From the NCBI RefSeq assembly GCF_017356015.1, contig NZ_JAFIQV010000004.1, positions 62,001 to 126,000 on the forward strand: a DNA stretch of 64,000 nucleotides, read 5' to 3'. This document shows, in pieces, positions 25,918 through 36,147 of this stretch. The notes under the pieces are model-generated. The model had not been told where the DNA came from. It was given only the letters and a program-made list of their open reading frames with translations, and ran no database searches. The translations under genes and the position numbers were made by a program. The DNA comes from Azospirillum sp. SYSU D00513. GTDB lineage: Bacteria; Pseudomonadota; Alphaproteobacteria; Azospirillales; Azospirillaceae. Positions within the stretch are counted from its first letter, which is position 1. Every line of letters starts with the position of its first letter.

Positions 25918-26502
25918 ATGAACAAGCTTTTCCGTTCGGGCCTGGCCCTGGTGCCGGCCGCCCTCGTTGCGGGCATGATGATCGGCGCCGCGCCGGCCCA
26001 GGCTCAGACCGCCACCACCGGTGAGTGGTGCAACCCGGTGATCGGCTGGAACAACGTTCCGGTCCGCACCGCGAGCGGCGGCTACGCCATCCACCAGGGC
26101 AGCTTCAAGTGCCCGGCGACCGCCGCGGCTCCGGCTCCGGCGACCACCGCGCCGGTCCAGACCGAATATCTGGTGTTCTTCGACTGGGACAAGTCGAACA
26201 TCACCCCGGCCGCCGAGCGCGTCATCGGTGACGCGGTCGCCGCCATCGGTGCCGGCAACGCCGCCCGCATCCACGTGATCGGCCACACCGACACCTCGGG
26301 TTCGCCGGCCTACAACCAGCGCCTGTCGAACCGTCGCGCCGAGGCCGTGAAGCAGGCCCTGGCCGCCCGTGGCGTCCCGGCCTCCAACATCACGACCGAA
26401 GGCCGTGGCGAGACCCAGCTGCTCGTCCAGACCGGCCCGAACGTCCGCGAGCCGTCCAACCGTCGCGCGCAGATCCTGCCGCGCACCGGCGCCGGTTCGT
26501 AA
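25918..26502 (+). CDS. OmpA/Pal-family peptidoglycan-binding protein
   Basis: A 194-residue envelope protein. A signal peptide covers about residues 1-29 (LVAGMMIGAAPAQAQ). A short region with two Cys follows (GEWCNPVIGWNNVPV, GSFKCPA), then an Ala/Pro linker and the OmpA domain from about 80. The OmpA domain has YLVFFDWDKSNITPAAERVI, VIGHTDTSGSPAYNQRLSNRRAEAV and EPSNRRAQI, including the Asp and Arg that bind diaminopimelate in the family. AAGGAG precedes the ATG at 25918 by 10 bases; the frame from 25783 is not used. A strong bidirectional terminator follows. Confidence 0.92.
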   Translation: MNKLFRSGLALVPAALVAGMMIGAAPAQAQTATTGEWCNPVIGWNNVPVRTASGGYAIHQGSFKCPATAAAPAPATTAPVQTEYLVFFDWDKSNITPAAERVIGDAVAAIGAGNAARIHVIGHTDTSGSPAYNQRLSNRRAEAVKQALAARGVPASNITTEGRGETQLLVQTGPNVREPSNRRAQILPRTGAGS

Positions 26503-26562
26503 GGAACCGCATCGGAACGCTTCCCGGTCCGCAAGGGCCGGGCGGCGCTCCGCCGCGAACGG

Positions 26563-26595
26563 AAAAGGCCCCGGGGTTTTCCCCGGGGCCTTTTT
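26563..26595. terminator. Bidirectional intrinsic terminator between the OmpA-like gene and phaC
   Basis: A perfect 14-bp stem (26563-26576 with 26581-26594), TTTT loop, flanked by A and T runs on both sides, so it should terminate transcripts from either strand. It serves two convergent genes. Confidence 0.9.
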
Positions 26596-26672
26596 CTTGG
26601 TGCGCCTTTCCGGCCGGTTTCCGGCGGGGCCGCCCCCGGTCGCGGCGGACCGCAACCGGAAGCCCCCCGCCG

Positions 26673-28739
26673 TCAGACCGTCCGCGCCTTCACGTAGGAA
26701 CCCGGCGCGTCCTCGATCGGCGGCAGGCCGCCCTGGGCGGGGTCTCGGGCCGGCACGGTGCCATCGGCGTACTGCGAGACCCACGCGTTCCATTCCGGCC
26801 ACCAGGAGCCCGGCCGCTGCTCGGCCCCGGCCAGCCAGTCGTCCGGCGCCGCGGGCAGCGCCTCGCTGCTCCAGTGCGAGTACTTCCCCGCCGCCGGCGG
26901 GTTCACCACGCCCGCGATGTGCCCCGACGCGGCCAGCACGAAGCGCACCGGGCCGGAGAAGAGCTGCGTGCCGGCGTAGCTGCTCTTCCAGGGCGCGATG
27001 TGGTCCTCGCGCGTGGACAGGAAGAAGGACGGCGTCTCCACCCGGCGCAGGTCGATCGGCACCCCGCCCAGCTGGATCCCGCCCGGCTGCACCAGCAGGT
27101 TCTTCTGGTACATGTTGCGCAGGTAGAAGCTGTGCATCGCGGCGGGCATCCGCGTGCTGTCGCCGTTCCAGTACAGCAGGTCGAAGGGGAAGGGGTCCTT
27201 GCCCAGCAGGTAGTTGTTCACCACGAAGGACCAGATCAGGTCGTTCGCGCGCAGCATGTTGAAGGCCGTCGCCATCTTCGACCCGTCCAGATAGCCCTGC
27301 ACGGCCATCTGGTTCTCCAGCGCGGTGAGCTGCTCCTCGTCGATGAAGACCGACAGCTCGCCTGCCTCGGCGAAGTCCAGCATGGTGGTGAAGAAGGTCG
27401 CGGACTTGATCCGGTCGTCCCCCTTGGCCGCCATGTAGGCGAGCGTGGAGGCCAGCAGCGTGCCGCCCAGGCAGTAGCCGATGGCGTTGACCTCCTCCTC
27501 GCCGGTGGCGGCCTTGATCGCCTCCAGCGCCGCCAGCGGCCCCAGCGCCATGTAGTCCTCGAAGCTCTTGTCGGCCAGCGTGTGGTCCGGGTTCACCCAG
27601 GACAGGACGAAGACCGTGTGGCCCTGGTCCACCGCCCACTTGATGAAGCTGTTCTTCTCGCGCAGGTCGAGGATGTAGTACTTGTTGATCCAGGGCGGCA
27701 CGATCATCAGCGGCCGCTTCTTCACCTCCGCCGTCGTCGGCGTGTACTGGATCAGCTGCATCAGCGAGGTCTGGAAAACCACCTTGCCCGGCGTGACCGC
27801 GATGTTCCGGCCGATCTGGAAGGCATCCTGGTCGGTCATGGAGATGCGCAGCTCGCCCTTGCCGCGCTCCAGGTCGGCGAGCAGATGCTCCAGCCCCTTC
27901 ACGAGGTTCTCGCCGCCGCTTTCCAGCGTCGCGCGCAGCACCTCCGGGTTCGTCATGACGAAGTTGGAGGGCGCCATCGCGTCCACATACTGCCGGGTGT
28001 AGAACTCCAGCTTCCTTGCCGTGTGGGGGTCCATCCCCTCCACGTCGTGGACACGCCCCTGCAGCCAGCGCGCGCTCAGCAGGTAGGACTGCTTGATGAA
28101 GTCGAACAGCGCCGCCTCGTTCCAGGCCGCGTCCTTGAAGCGCCGGTCGTCCTTTGCCGGGGCGATCACCGGCTCCGGCGTCTGGCCCATGAAGCGCTGC
28201 GTCGTGCGCTGCCACAGGGTCAGGTAATCCTGCCAGAGATCGACCTGGGCCTGCACCAGCTTGGCCGGGTCGGCCATCATGCGCGTGGTCATCTCCACGA
28301 AGGCCTGGCCGAGCCCCAGCGGGTCCGGGTTGACCTTGCCGAGGCCGTCCGGGTTCTGGCGCGACAGGAACTCCGTCACCAGCCGCTGGCTCTGCTCGGC
28401 GATCCGCGCCATGGCGCGCGACATCTCGACCGGGTCGGGCAGCGTCACCTCCGGGACCTGGGGCGCCGAGGATCCGTTGCTTGCCGCGTTGGGGCCGCCT
28501 GCCTTGGAACCTTCCGCCTTGGGGCCGCCCGGCTCCACGCCCGCCGGCCTGGTCCCGGTGGAGGGGCGGTCCGAGGAACGGTCCATGGACGGGGCGGCGG
28601 CGGACGGGCTCGCCGGGGCGGCGGCAGGCCCGGCGCCACTCTGCTCGGCGCCACTCTGCCCGGCCCCGCTCTGTCCGGCATTGTTCGGTTGAGGGGCGGC
28701 TCTCCTGCCGGCCGTGCGGTCGGCTCTCTTCTCGGCCAT
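26673..28739 (-). CDS. phaC: Class I poly(3-hydroxyalkanoate) synthase
   Basis: A 688-residue PHA synthase that polymerises (R)-3-hydroxyacyl-CoA into storage granules. The catalytic triad is Cys423 in GYCLGG, Asp579 in REDHIAPW and His607 in SGHIAG. MIVPPWINKYYILDL and WVNPDHTLADK are class I signatures. The N-terminal 95 residues are low-complexity and disordered, with repeated GQSGA-type units near residues 20-36. The ATG at 28739 is preferred because GAAGGA lies 9 bases upstream; a GTG at 28760 would add 7 residues. No phaAB genes are nearby. Confidence 0.95.
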   Translation of the reverse strand: MAEKRADRTAGRRAAPQPNNAGQSGAGQSGAEQSGAGPAAAPASPSAAAPSMDRSSDRPSTGTRPAGVEPGGPKAEGSKAGGPNAASNGSSAPQVPEVTLPDPVEMSRAMARIAEQSQRLVTEFLSRQNPDGLGKVNPDPLGLGQAFVEMTTRMMADPAKLVQAQVDLWQDYLTLWQRTTQRFMGQTPEPVIAPAKDDRRFKDAAWNEAALFDFIKQSYLLSARWLQGRVHDVEGMDPHTARKLEFYTRQYVDAMAPSNFVMTNPEVLRATLESGGENLVKGLEHLLADLERGKGELRISMTDQDAFQIGRNIAVTPGKVVFQTSLMQLIQYTPTTAEVKKRPLMIVPPWINKYYILDLREKNSFIKWAVDQGHTVFVLSWVNPDHTLADKSFEDYMALGPLAALEAIKAATGEEEVNAIGYCLGGTLLASTLAYMAAKGDDRIKSATFFTTMLDFAEAGELSVFIDEEQLTALENQMAVQGYLDGSKMATAFNMLRANDLIWSFVVNNYLLGKDPFPFDLLYWNGDSTRMPAAMHSFYLRNMYQKNLLVQPGGIQLGGVPIDLRRVETPSFFLSTREDHIAPWKSSYAGTQLFSGPVRFVLAASGHIAGVVNPPAAGKYSHWSSEALPAAPDDWLAGAEQRPGSWWPEWNAWVSQYADGTVPARDPAQGGLPPIEDAPGSYVKARTV

Positions 28740-28956
28740 GGCGGCGGTTCCTTCGGTCACGCGCGAGTTTGCGCTTCTTGGCGGCGGCGCTCGGGTTTAT
28801 ACAGGTCCGACCGGTGCCGGGAAGGTTCCGCCCAAGGTCAGATCGTCCCCCGGCACCCCTGCGGAGTGTCATACACCCATCCGTTGAAGATTTCATGTTC
28901 CGCCCGGATCTTCAAGGCGGGCGGGCAGCAAAAGCGCGAGGTTTCGGGAGATGGCG

Positions 28957-29346
28957 ATGCGGCATGGGACGATCCGGCGAGAGGCAATCCGGTGCGGGGC
29001 GGCCGGCGTCGCCGGGCTTCTGCTGGCGGCGTCGCTGCTGGGCGGCTGCAGCGACCGCGTGCTCGACCATGGGCTGATCGGCGCCATGACCGGGGAAGCG
29101 ACGCCGGGCGACGGCCCCTCGCCCGTCCGCCGCATGGGCGGTGGCGAGGCGGAGTTCCCGAACCTCGCCACCGTGCCCCCCCGGCCGACCGACTTCTCGA
29201 CCCCGCGCCAGCGCCGGCAGGACATGGAAAGCCTGGCGCGCGACCGCGCCGATGCCCAGGGCCTCCAGCGCGCCGCGGGCATCGAGGGCGTGCCCGCCCC
29301 GCTCGAGGTGCCGCCGCCACCCAACCTCAGGCCCGGCGCGCCCTGA
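28957..29346 (+). CDS. Small lipoprotein of unknown function
   Basis: A 129-residue putative lipoprotein: a basic N-terminus, a hydrophobic helix and the lipobox LLGGC at about residues 27-31. The mature part is hydrophilic with FPNLATVPPRPTDFSTPRQRRQDMESLARDRADAQ, a pattern seen in small alphaproteobacterial lipoproteins, and a Pro-rich end. ATG 28957 has GGGAG six bases upstream and is preferred over ATG 28951, where the spacing is too short. It is divergent from phaC. Confidence 0.7.
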   Translation: MRHGTIRREAIRCGAAGVAGLLLAASLLGGCSDRVLDHGLIGAMTGEATPGDGPSPVRRMGGGEAEFPNLATVPPRPTDFSTPRQRRQDMESLARDRADAQGLQRAAGIEGVPAPLEVPPPPNLRPGAP

Positions 29347-29521
29347 TCCGTCCGGCTCCGGATCTGATCGCGGCTGGGCCCCGTGGGTAACGAATGGCCG
29401 ATAATTGACGCCGCTGACTAAGAAATTTGCCTCGCATCCGACCCTCCAGGGCGGTAGATAAGGGGTCCCGGTCCGCCCGGCTTTGGATGTGCGGCGCGGC
29501 CGGTCTGGCTCCGGAGTGCCC

Positions 29522-30810
<1,289 letters not shown>

Positions 30811-30814
<4 letters not shown>

Positions 30815-32136
30815 CGTCGTCCAACCAGAATACTTCCAACCAGAAGACCGCCCCGCTCAAGATCGCCGTCGCCGGACTGGGCACCGTCGGCGCCGGCACC
30901 CTGAAGCTGCTGGCCGAACAGGCCGACGTCATCGAACAGCGTTGCGGCCGCCGCATCGAGGTGGTCGCCGTCAGCGCCCGCTCGCGCGGCAAGGACCGCG
31001 GCGTGGACCTGTCCGGCCTGCGCTGGTACGACGACCCCGTGGCGCTCGCCGCCGATCCCGAGGCCGAGCTGGTGGTCGAGCTGATCGGCGGCTCCGAGGG
31101 CTCCGCCCGCAACGTGGTGGAAACCGCGCTGGAGGCCGGCAAGCACGTCGTCACCGCCAACAAGGCGCTGCTCGCCCATCACGGCACCGATCTGGCCCGC
31201 AAGGCCGAGGCCAAGGGCCTGACCCTCGCCTTCGAGGCGGCGGTGGCCGGCGGCATCCCCATCATCAAGGGTCTGCGCGAGGGTCTGGCTGGCAACCGCG
31301 TGTCGGAGGTGCACGGCATCCTCAACGGCACCTGCAACTACATCCTGACCGAGATGCGCACCACCGGCCGCGAATTCGCGGACGTGCTGGCCGAGGCGCA
31401 GGAGCTGGGTTACGCCGAGGCCGACCCCAGCTTCGACATCGACGGGGTGGACGCCGCCCACAAGCTGGCCATCCTGACCTCCGTCGCCTTCGGCTGCCCG
31501 GTCGATTTCAAGAACGTCCATGTCGAGGGCATCCGCCACGTCTCGGCGCTCGACTTCGACTACGCCGACGCGCTCGGCTACCGGATCAAGCTGCTGGGCA
31601 TCGCGCGCCGCACCGAACAGGGTGTGGAGCAGCGGGTCCATCCCTGCATGGTTCCCAAGGCGGCCCCCATCGCCGCCGTGGACGGCGTCTTCAACGCCGT
31701 CGTGGCCCAGGGCGACTTCGTCGGGCAGGTCCTGTTCGTCGGCCGCGGCGCCGGCGCCGGCCCGACGGCCTCGGCCGTCGTCGCCGATCTGGTGGACGTG
31801 GCGCGTGGCCGGTCTACCCCGACCTTCGGAGTCCCGGCCGGCCGTCTGGCCGAGGCCCAGCCCTCGCCCATGGAGTCCCGGCAAGGGTCGTACTACGTAC
31901 GCCTGATGGTGCTGGACCGCCCCGGCGTGATAGCGGACATAGCCGCGGCCATGCGCGACCAGAACGTTTCCATGGAACAGTTCCTTCAGCGCGGACGCGC
32001 CCCGGGAGAAGCCGTGCCGGTGGTCCTCACCACCCACGACACGACCGAGGCGTCGATGCGCAAGGCGCTGGAGACCATCGCCCGTCAGGGCACGGTCGTG
32101 GAACCGCCGCGCATGATCCGCATCGAGCAGTTTTGA
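30811..32136 (+). CDS. hom: Homoserine dehydrogenase
   Basis: A 441-residue enzyme reducing aspartate semialdehyde to homoserine, precursor of threonine and methionine. The NAD(P) motif is IAVAGLGTVGAGTLKLL (about 12-28), then VTANKALLAHHG and GGIPIIKGLREGLAGN, and ILNGTCNYILTEM supplies the catalytic region. A C-terminal ACT domain (about 355-430, starting YYVRLMVLDRPGVIADIA) suggests feedback control by threonine. The start is GTG overlapping the upstream aminotransferase stop. glpX follows 57 bases downstream. Confidence 0.97.
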
Positions 32137-32193
32137 TCAATCCATAATCGCCGATCGCAGAATCGGGCCGATCATAAACTTGGGGGTGTAACG

Positions 32194-33180
32194 ATGGCCA
32201 ACAACATGGACCTTCCGGGCATGGACCGGAACCTGGCGCTCGAAGCCGTGCGCGTCACCGAGGCCGCCGCGCTGTCCGCGTCGCTGCTGATGGGCCGCGG
32301 CGACGAGAAGCTCGCCGACCAGGCCGCCGTGGACGCCATGCGCAAGGCGCTGAACACCCTGTCGATCGACGGCACCGTCGTGATCGGCGAGGGCGAGCGC
32401 GACGAGGCGCCGATGCTCTACATCGGCGAGAAGGTCGGCGCCGGCGGTCCGAAGGTGGACATTGCCCTCGACCCTCTCGAAGGCACCACCATCACCGCCA
32501 AGGGCGGCCCGAACTCTCTGGCCGTCATCGCCATGGCCGAGGAGGGCGGCTTCCTGAACGCCCCCGACGTCTACATGGACAAGATCGCCGTCGGCGGCGG
32601 CCTGCCGGATGGCGTGGTGGACCTGGACGAGAGCCCGGCCACCAACCTCAAGAACCTCGCCAAGGCCAAGGGCACCGACGTCGAGGAGCTGCTGGTCTGC
32701 ATCCTCGACCGCCCGCGCCACAGCGAGCTGATCGCCCGGGTCCGCGAGGCCGGCGCCCGCATCATGCTGATCTCCGACGGCGACGTGTCGGGCGTCATCG
32801 CCACCAGCCAGATCGGCGCCGCCGTGGACATGTATGTGGGCTCCGGCGGCGCGCCGGAAGGCGTCCTCGCCGCCGCCGCCCTGCGCTGCATCGGCGGCCA
32901 GTTCCAGGGCCGCCTGCTGTTCCGCAACGACGACGAGAAGGCCCGCGCCGCCCGCTGGGGCGTCACCGACCTGAACAAGAAGTACAGCATGCTGGAGCTC
33001 GCCAGCGGCAACGTCATGTTCGCCGCCACCGGCGTGACCGACGGCGCCATGCTGAAGGGCGTGCGCCGCATCCCCGGCGGGGCCGTCACCCACTCCGTCG
33101 TCATGCGCTCCAAGTCGGGCACGGTCCGCTACGTCGAAGCCCACCACAACCTGACCCGCAAGCCGGGCCTGGAAAAGTAA
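32194..33180 (+). CDS. glpX: Class II fructose-1,6-bisphosphatase
   Basis: A 328-residue GlpX-type phosphatase of gluconeogenesis and carbon recycling. VVIGEGERDEAPML, the metal-binding IALDPLEGTT and DGDVSGVIATS match the family, as do YVGSGGAPEGVLAAAALRC and MLEL. The GGGGGTG upstream of the ATG is a usable ribosome site. It is probably in the operon with hom. In related genomes recJ usually follows directly; here an accessory block intervenes. Confidence 0.97.
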   Translation: MANNMDLPGMDRNLALEAVRVTEAAALSASLLMGRGDEKLADQAAVDAMRKALNTLSIDGTVVIGEGERDEAPMLYIGEKVGAGGPKVDIALDPLEGTTITAKGGPNSLAVIAMAEEGGFLNAPDVYMDKIAVGGGLPDGVVDLDESPATNLKNLAKAKGTDVEELLVCILDRPRHSELIARVREAGARIMLISDGDVSGVIATSQIGAAVDMYVGSGGAPEGVLAAAALRCIGGQFQGRLLFRNDDEKARAARWGVTDLNKKYSMLELASGNVMFAATGVTDGAMLKGVRRIPGGAVTHSVVMRSKSGTVRYVEAHHNLTRKPGLEK

Positions 33181-33251
33181 GCAGGCCGGAGGGGAGGGGG
33201 CTCCGCCCCCTCCACCCCCGCCAGGGACCGGACGGCCCCTGGACACCGATC

Positions 33252-33286
33252 AAGGGCGCTCGATTCCGGCCGCGCGCCCTTTTTCT
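33252..33286 (+). terminator. Intrinsic terminator after glpX
   Basis: An 8-bp stem AAGGGCGC / GCGCCCTT (33252-33259 with 33274-33281) is followed by TTTTCTTT. A second 9-bp hairpin without a T-run lies just before it (33193-33213). Confidence 0.75.
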
Positions 33287-33356
33287 TTGGGGAACGCCGA
33301 AGTTTGCAGAAGCGTTTGAGTGGTGCGATGATGCTGCGAACCAGGAATGCACGCCC

Positions 33357-33710
33357 ATGGCACGCTATGTCATCAAAGCGAAGGATGCCGGACAGTTCCA
33401 GCGGGTAAAGGCGTTGGTGTCGGTTGGCCGTGTGCCCGTGTTCCTGGCTTCGGAGCGGCGTCATGTCCTCATGACCGGCGCCCTGTCTCCCGAATTGGAG
33501 CGTGATGTGATCGCCGCCGGGGCGACAGTGGCCCTGGAGGCCGGCCATGAGCCTGAAACGGCTTACGAGGAGGCGCGGGCTCAAAGTGCCTCAACTCCGA
33601 AGCAAGCTCTTCTCGAACGTCTGCGCGGTCAGCCTGCACGCGGCATAGACTGGAAGCGCGAGGATCTGTACGAGGACCGCCATCGAGGGTCGCGCTCGAC
33701 AGCAACGTGA
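33357..33710 (+). CDS. Putative antitoxin partner of the PIN-domain protein
   Basis: A 117-residue hydrophilic protein directly upstream of, and overlapping, a PIN-domain gene, the position of VapB-like antitoxins. It starts MARYVIKAKDAGQFQRVKALV and includes VLMTGALSPELERDVIAAGATVALEAGHEP, an acidic-amphipathic pattern. There is no recognised HTH, AbrB or MazE motif, so its family is unknown. AGGA lies about 11 bases before the ATG. The last dozen codons (from about 33675) may be an artefact of a frame change at the junction. The role is inferred from context only. Confidence 0.6.
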   Translation: MARYVIKAKDAGQFQRVKALVSVGRVPVFLASERRHVLMTGALSPELERDVIAAGATVALEAGHEPETAYEEARAQSASTPKQALLERLRGQPARGIDWKREDLYEDRHRGSRSTAT

Positions 33711-34135
33711 TCCTTTATGCGGAAGGGTTGAACGATGCCGAGCGGCAGGTTCGGGCTCTTGAGATCATTTCCGCACTGCCCGAATCCGAGACGACCATCC
33801 CTGTCCAGGTGATGGGGGAAGTTTTGCGGGCTCTTCTGGCAAAGGGGAAATGGCAAAGGCGGGAGCCCTGTGACGCGGTCGGGTCATGGCGGCTTGTCTA
33901 TCATGTACAGGACACCACCGACGCCGTTCTGACAGGCGCCATGGATCTTATAGAACGCCATGGCTTTCAGGTTTGGGATGCGATCATCCTGGCGGCGTCC
34001 GCCGAGGCGGGATGTGGTCTTCTTCTGTCGGAGGACATGCAGGACGGCTTTTCATGGCGGGGTGTGACGATTGCCAACCCGTTTATCGACCCGGTGCATC
34101 CGCTGCTTGCTGCCGTGCTGGCGAAAGCTTCTTGA
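33707..34135 (+). CDS. PIN-domain ribonuclease-like toxin, start region apparently damaged
   Basis: A 142-residue frame from GTG 33707 with the PIN fold: VMGEVLRALL supplies the conserved Glu, GFQVWDAIILAASAEAGC the next acidic cluster, and LLLSEDMQDGFSWRG the last Asp. PIN toxins cleave RNA with Mg2+. The first catalytic Asp of the fold is in VALDSNVILYAEG and lies upstream of GTG 33707 in the same frame (Asp codon at 33698), yet no ATG, GTG or TTG precedes it. One extra base at 33684 would explain this: without it an ATG would give MRVALDSNV, with GAGGA upstream. As written the toxin is probably inactive or poorly made. Confidence 0.65.
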   Translation: MILYAEGLNDAERQVRALEIISALPESETTIPVQVMGEVLRALLAKGKWQRREPCDAVGSWRLVYHVQDTTDAVLTGAMDLIERHGFQVWDAIILAASAEAGCGLLLSEDMQDGFSWRGVTIANPFIDPVHPLLAAVLAKAS

Positions 34136-34199
34136 AAGGCTGAGCGCAAGGAATTCTTTGCAGCGTGCTTGACCCTCCCAGGCAATCGGCCCTCCGCCC

Positions 34200-35564
34200 T
34201 CACACCGTCAGGTCCGATTGCGGCGTACCCCTCCGGGACAGCAGCATCTCCTCGTCCTCCTCCAGGCTCGGCGGCGGCTCGCGGCGCAGGTTGATGAGGA
34301 CGCGGGAGCAACGGGCCTTGATGACGCCCGTGATCTGATCGAGGATCTCCGGCGCGACCGGGAAACGCCCCGCCTCCTCCCGCAGGATGCGGGCGGCCAG
34401 CGCCTCGGCGGCGGCGGGCAGGAGGCCGGCCAGGGCGGCCACGCGCTTGCGCAGGCTGAGCGGGGCGAAGCCGACCGCCGTGGCGAGCCGGTCCCAGTGC
34501 CGGCCGTAGATGTGGTCCCCGCGGTTGCTCCCGGCGACCGTCATCGCGAGATTGCGCGTCACCCCGTCGCAGACCGCGCCGCACATCAGGTCGTAGAGCG
34601 GCGCCAGGCGGACGGCGTTGCCCGGCCCGATCAGAAGGGAATAGTTCTTCGCGTGCGCGTCGACATTGTCGATCAGCACGTTGAAGATAATCGCATCCCG
34701 TAGCGCCAGCCGGTCGCGCGCCTTGTCCGTCGAGACGCGGTCGAGGACCGCGAAAAGGTCCGCGATGCCAGGACCCCTGCCATAGCCCTTGTCCTTCTCG
34801 TACTTGGCGTAGGGGGGCCTTTCGCAGGCCTGGCAGAAATCCTCCTGGTGAAGGCGGGCGATGCCCCCTTCCTGCCGCGCCCGGTCGTAACGCCGGACCA
34901 GGAGGAACGGTTCGTCCCCGGCGATCCCCAGTTCCGAGCGCGCGGCGTCCAGCCCGATCTCGCGAGCGAGCGACAGGCAGAAATGCTCGTTCTCGGTGCT
35001 GCCGTAGAAGCGCCTGATGGCTGGCTTGAGGATGAAGGTGCTCGGCGCGCCGCCAAGCGGCAGCGCCAGCCCGCCACCGGCCGCCTTGGCGACCCCCACC
35101 TTGCTCTGAGCACCCGCGAGCGACATCTGGATGCCGTCGTCGCCGGCCAGGAGCGGCCGTTCCTCCAGCCGCCGGATGACCTCCACCAGATCGGCCTCGT
35201 CCAGCCGCTTGTAGCGCGCGCGCTGTTCGGCGGCGGGGCCGGGCGGGTGGATGGACAGGGCTCCCGCGACGTCGGCGCCCAGCCTTTCCAGCAGACCGAA
35301 GACGTCGACGTGCGACACGCCGAGATGCCGGCCCACGAGGGGCAGGTCGTTGCCTTCCGGCAGAAGGTTCAGGAACCAGATGTAGGTGGCGGCCGAACCG
35401 AACGCCTCTGCGCGGAGCGGCATCCGCGTCGAGATCGGGAAGGCCCCCGGACGCGACAGCCACGCCGGGCTGTAGGCGAAGGAAATGGCTTCCCGGCCGG
35501 GGCCGTGCCGCTCGATCACGCCGACGGCATGGCCGTCATAGGTGATGTCCAGGCGGGCGGTCAT
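34200..35564 (-). CDS. hipA: HipA-family serine/threonine kinase toxin
   Basis: A 454-residue HipA-type kinase. The N-terminal domain (LDITYDGHAVGVIERH, then FLNLLPEGNDLPLVGRHLGVSHVDVFGLLERLG) and the glycine-rich MSLAGAQSKVGV fit the family. TFILKPA carries the ATP-binding Lys. The catalytic loop is DNVDAHAKNYS and the metal-binding motif LAPLYDLMC. HipA phosphorylates aminoacyl-tRNA synthetases in E. coli and induces growth arrest; the target here is unknown. Its ATG overlaps the hipB stop by four bases, so translation is coupled. It ends 65 bases from the convergent PIN gene. Confidence 0.9.
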   Translation of the reverse strand: MTARLDITYDGHAVGVIERHGPGREAISFAYSPAWLSRPGAFPISTRMPLRAEAFGSAATYIWFLNLLPEGNDLPLVGRHLGVSHVDVFGLLERLGADVAGALSIHPPGPAAEQRARYKRLDEADLVEVIRRLEERPLLAGDDGIQMSLAGAQSKVGVAKAAGGGLALPLGGAPSTFILKPAIRRFYGSTENEHFCLSLAREIGLDAARSELGIAGDEPFLLVRRYDRARQEGGIARLHQEDFCQACERPPYAKYEKDKGYGRGPGIADLFAVLDRVSTDKARDRLALRDAIIFNVLIDNVDAHAKNYSLLIGPGNAVRLAPLYDLMCGAVCDGVTRNLAMTVAGSNRGDHIYGRHWDRLATAVGFAPLSLRKRVAALAGLLPAAAEALAARILREEAGRFPVAPEILDQITGVIKARCSRVLINLRREPPPSLEEDEEMLLSRRGTPQSDLTV

Positions 35565-36040
35565 TCGGCCTCCACCTCGAGGTCGTCGTCATCGTCCCTG
35601 GCGGGTGCGGCGCCCGCCCGCCGCGCCGGAAGGGGCCGGTGCCCGGCCTTGGAGGTATCCTTGGGAAGCGCGCCTCCGGTCGGGAAGCCCTCGAAAGGCG
35701 CGCCGGCCGGCTCGCTCATCCCGCGCAGGACCGTGCCGGCCGCCGGCTCTTCCTCGCCGGCAGCCCCGCCCGCCACGGCTTCCGCGCGCGCGCCGCTTTC
35801 GCCGGCCCGCCTGTCCGCGTCGCCGGGCTCCGCGATCAGGCGCGTGCCCAGCACGTCCAGGATGCGCAGCGCCTTGCCGATCTGCGCGGTTTCCTTCCCC
35901 GCTTCCAGTTCGAGCACATAGCGGTAGCTGACCCCCGCGGCTTCGGCGAGGTCGGTCTGGCGGAGTCCGGCCTCCTTGCGCCGCCTGCGGACATATTGCC
36001 CGAAATCCCGGCTGTCCTTCAGAAAGCCTCGGCTCATCAT
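35561..36040 (-). CDS. hipB: HipB-like Xre antitoxin
   Basis: A 159-residue HTH protein. The HTH at about residues 8-65 (FGQYVRRRRKEAGLRQTDLAEAAGVSYRYVLELEAGKETAQIGKALRILDVLG) is typical of HipB. The remaining 95 residues form an unusual Ala/Gly/Glu-rich, probably disordered tail ending DDDDDLEVEAE; E. coli HipB is only 88 residues. GGAGG upstream supports the ATG pair at 36040/36037; longer starts at 36070 and 36115 have poor ribosome sites. It is expected to bind the palindrome at 36128-36147 and neutralise HipA. Confidence 0.85.
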   Translation of the reverse strand: MMSRGFLKDSRDFGQYVRRRRKEAGLRQTDLAEAAGVSYRYVLELEAGKETAQIGKALRILDVLGTRLIAEPGDADRRAGESGARAEAVAGGAAGEEEPAAGTVLRGMSEPAGAPFEGFPTGGALPKDTSKAGHRPLPARRAGAAPARDDDDDLEVEAE

Positions 36041-36109
36041 CGCCTCCAGCTGCGCGACCGGTAAGTTCATCCCCTGGAAAGCGCCGGATGAGCATGTCGC
36101 TGATCGAAC

Positions 36110-36147
36110 GCTCATTTCTTTTAAACCATTGAGCGTGCGCGCTCAAT
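36110..36147 (-). promoter_or_regulatory. Putative HipB operator and promoter of hipBA
   Basis: A perfect 8-bp palindrome ATTGAGCG-N4-CGCTCAAT lies at 36128-36147, with a related half-site CGCTCATT at 36110-36117 and a weaker TTGAG-gg-CTCAG at 36189-36200. On the minus strand TTGAGC of the palindrome followed after 17 bases by TAAAAG gives a plausible promoter, so operator and promoter overlap, as expected for autorepression. Confidence 0.6.

Noticed and set aside
26874-29390. Long open frame (838 codons) antisense to phaC
   Set aside because: High-GC shadow of phaC: amino acid composition is dominated by His, Arg, Gly and Val, with no domain and no ribosome site. The sense strand has a complete PHA synthase.
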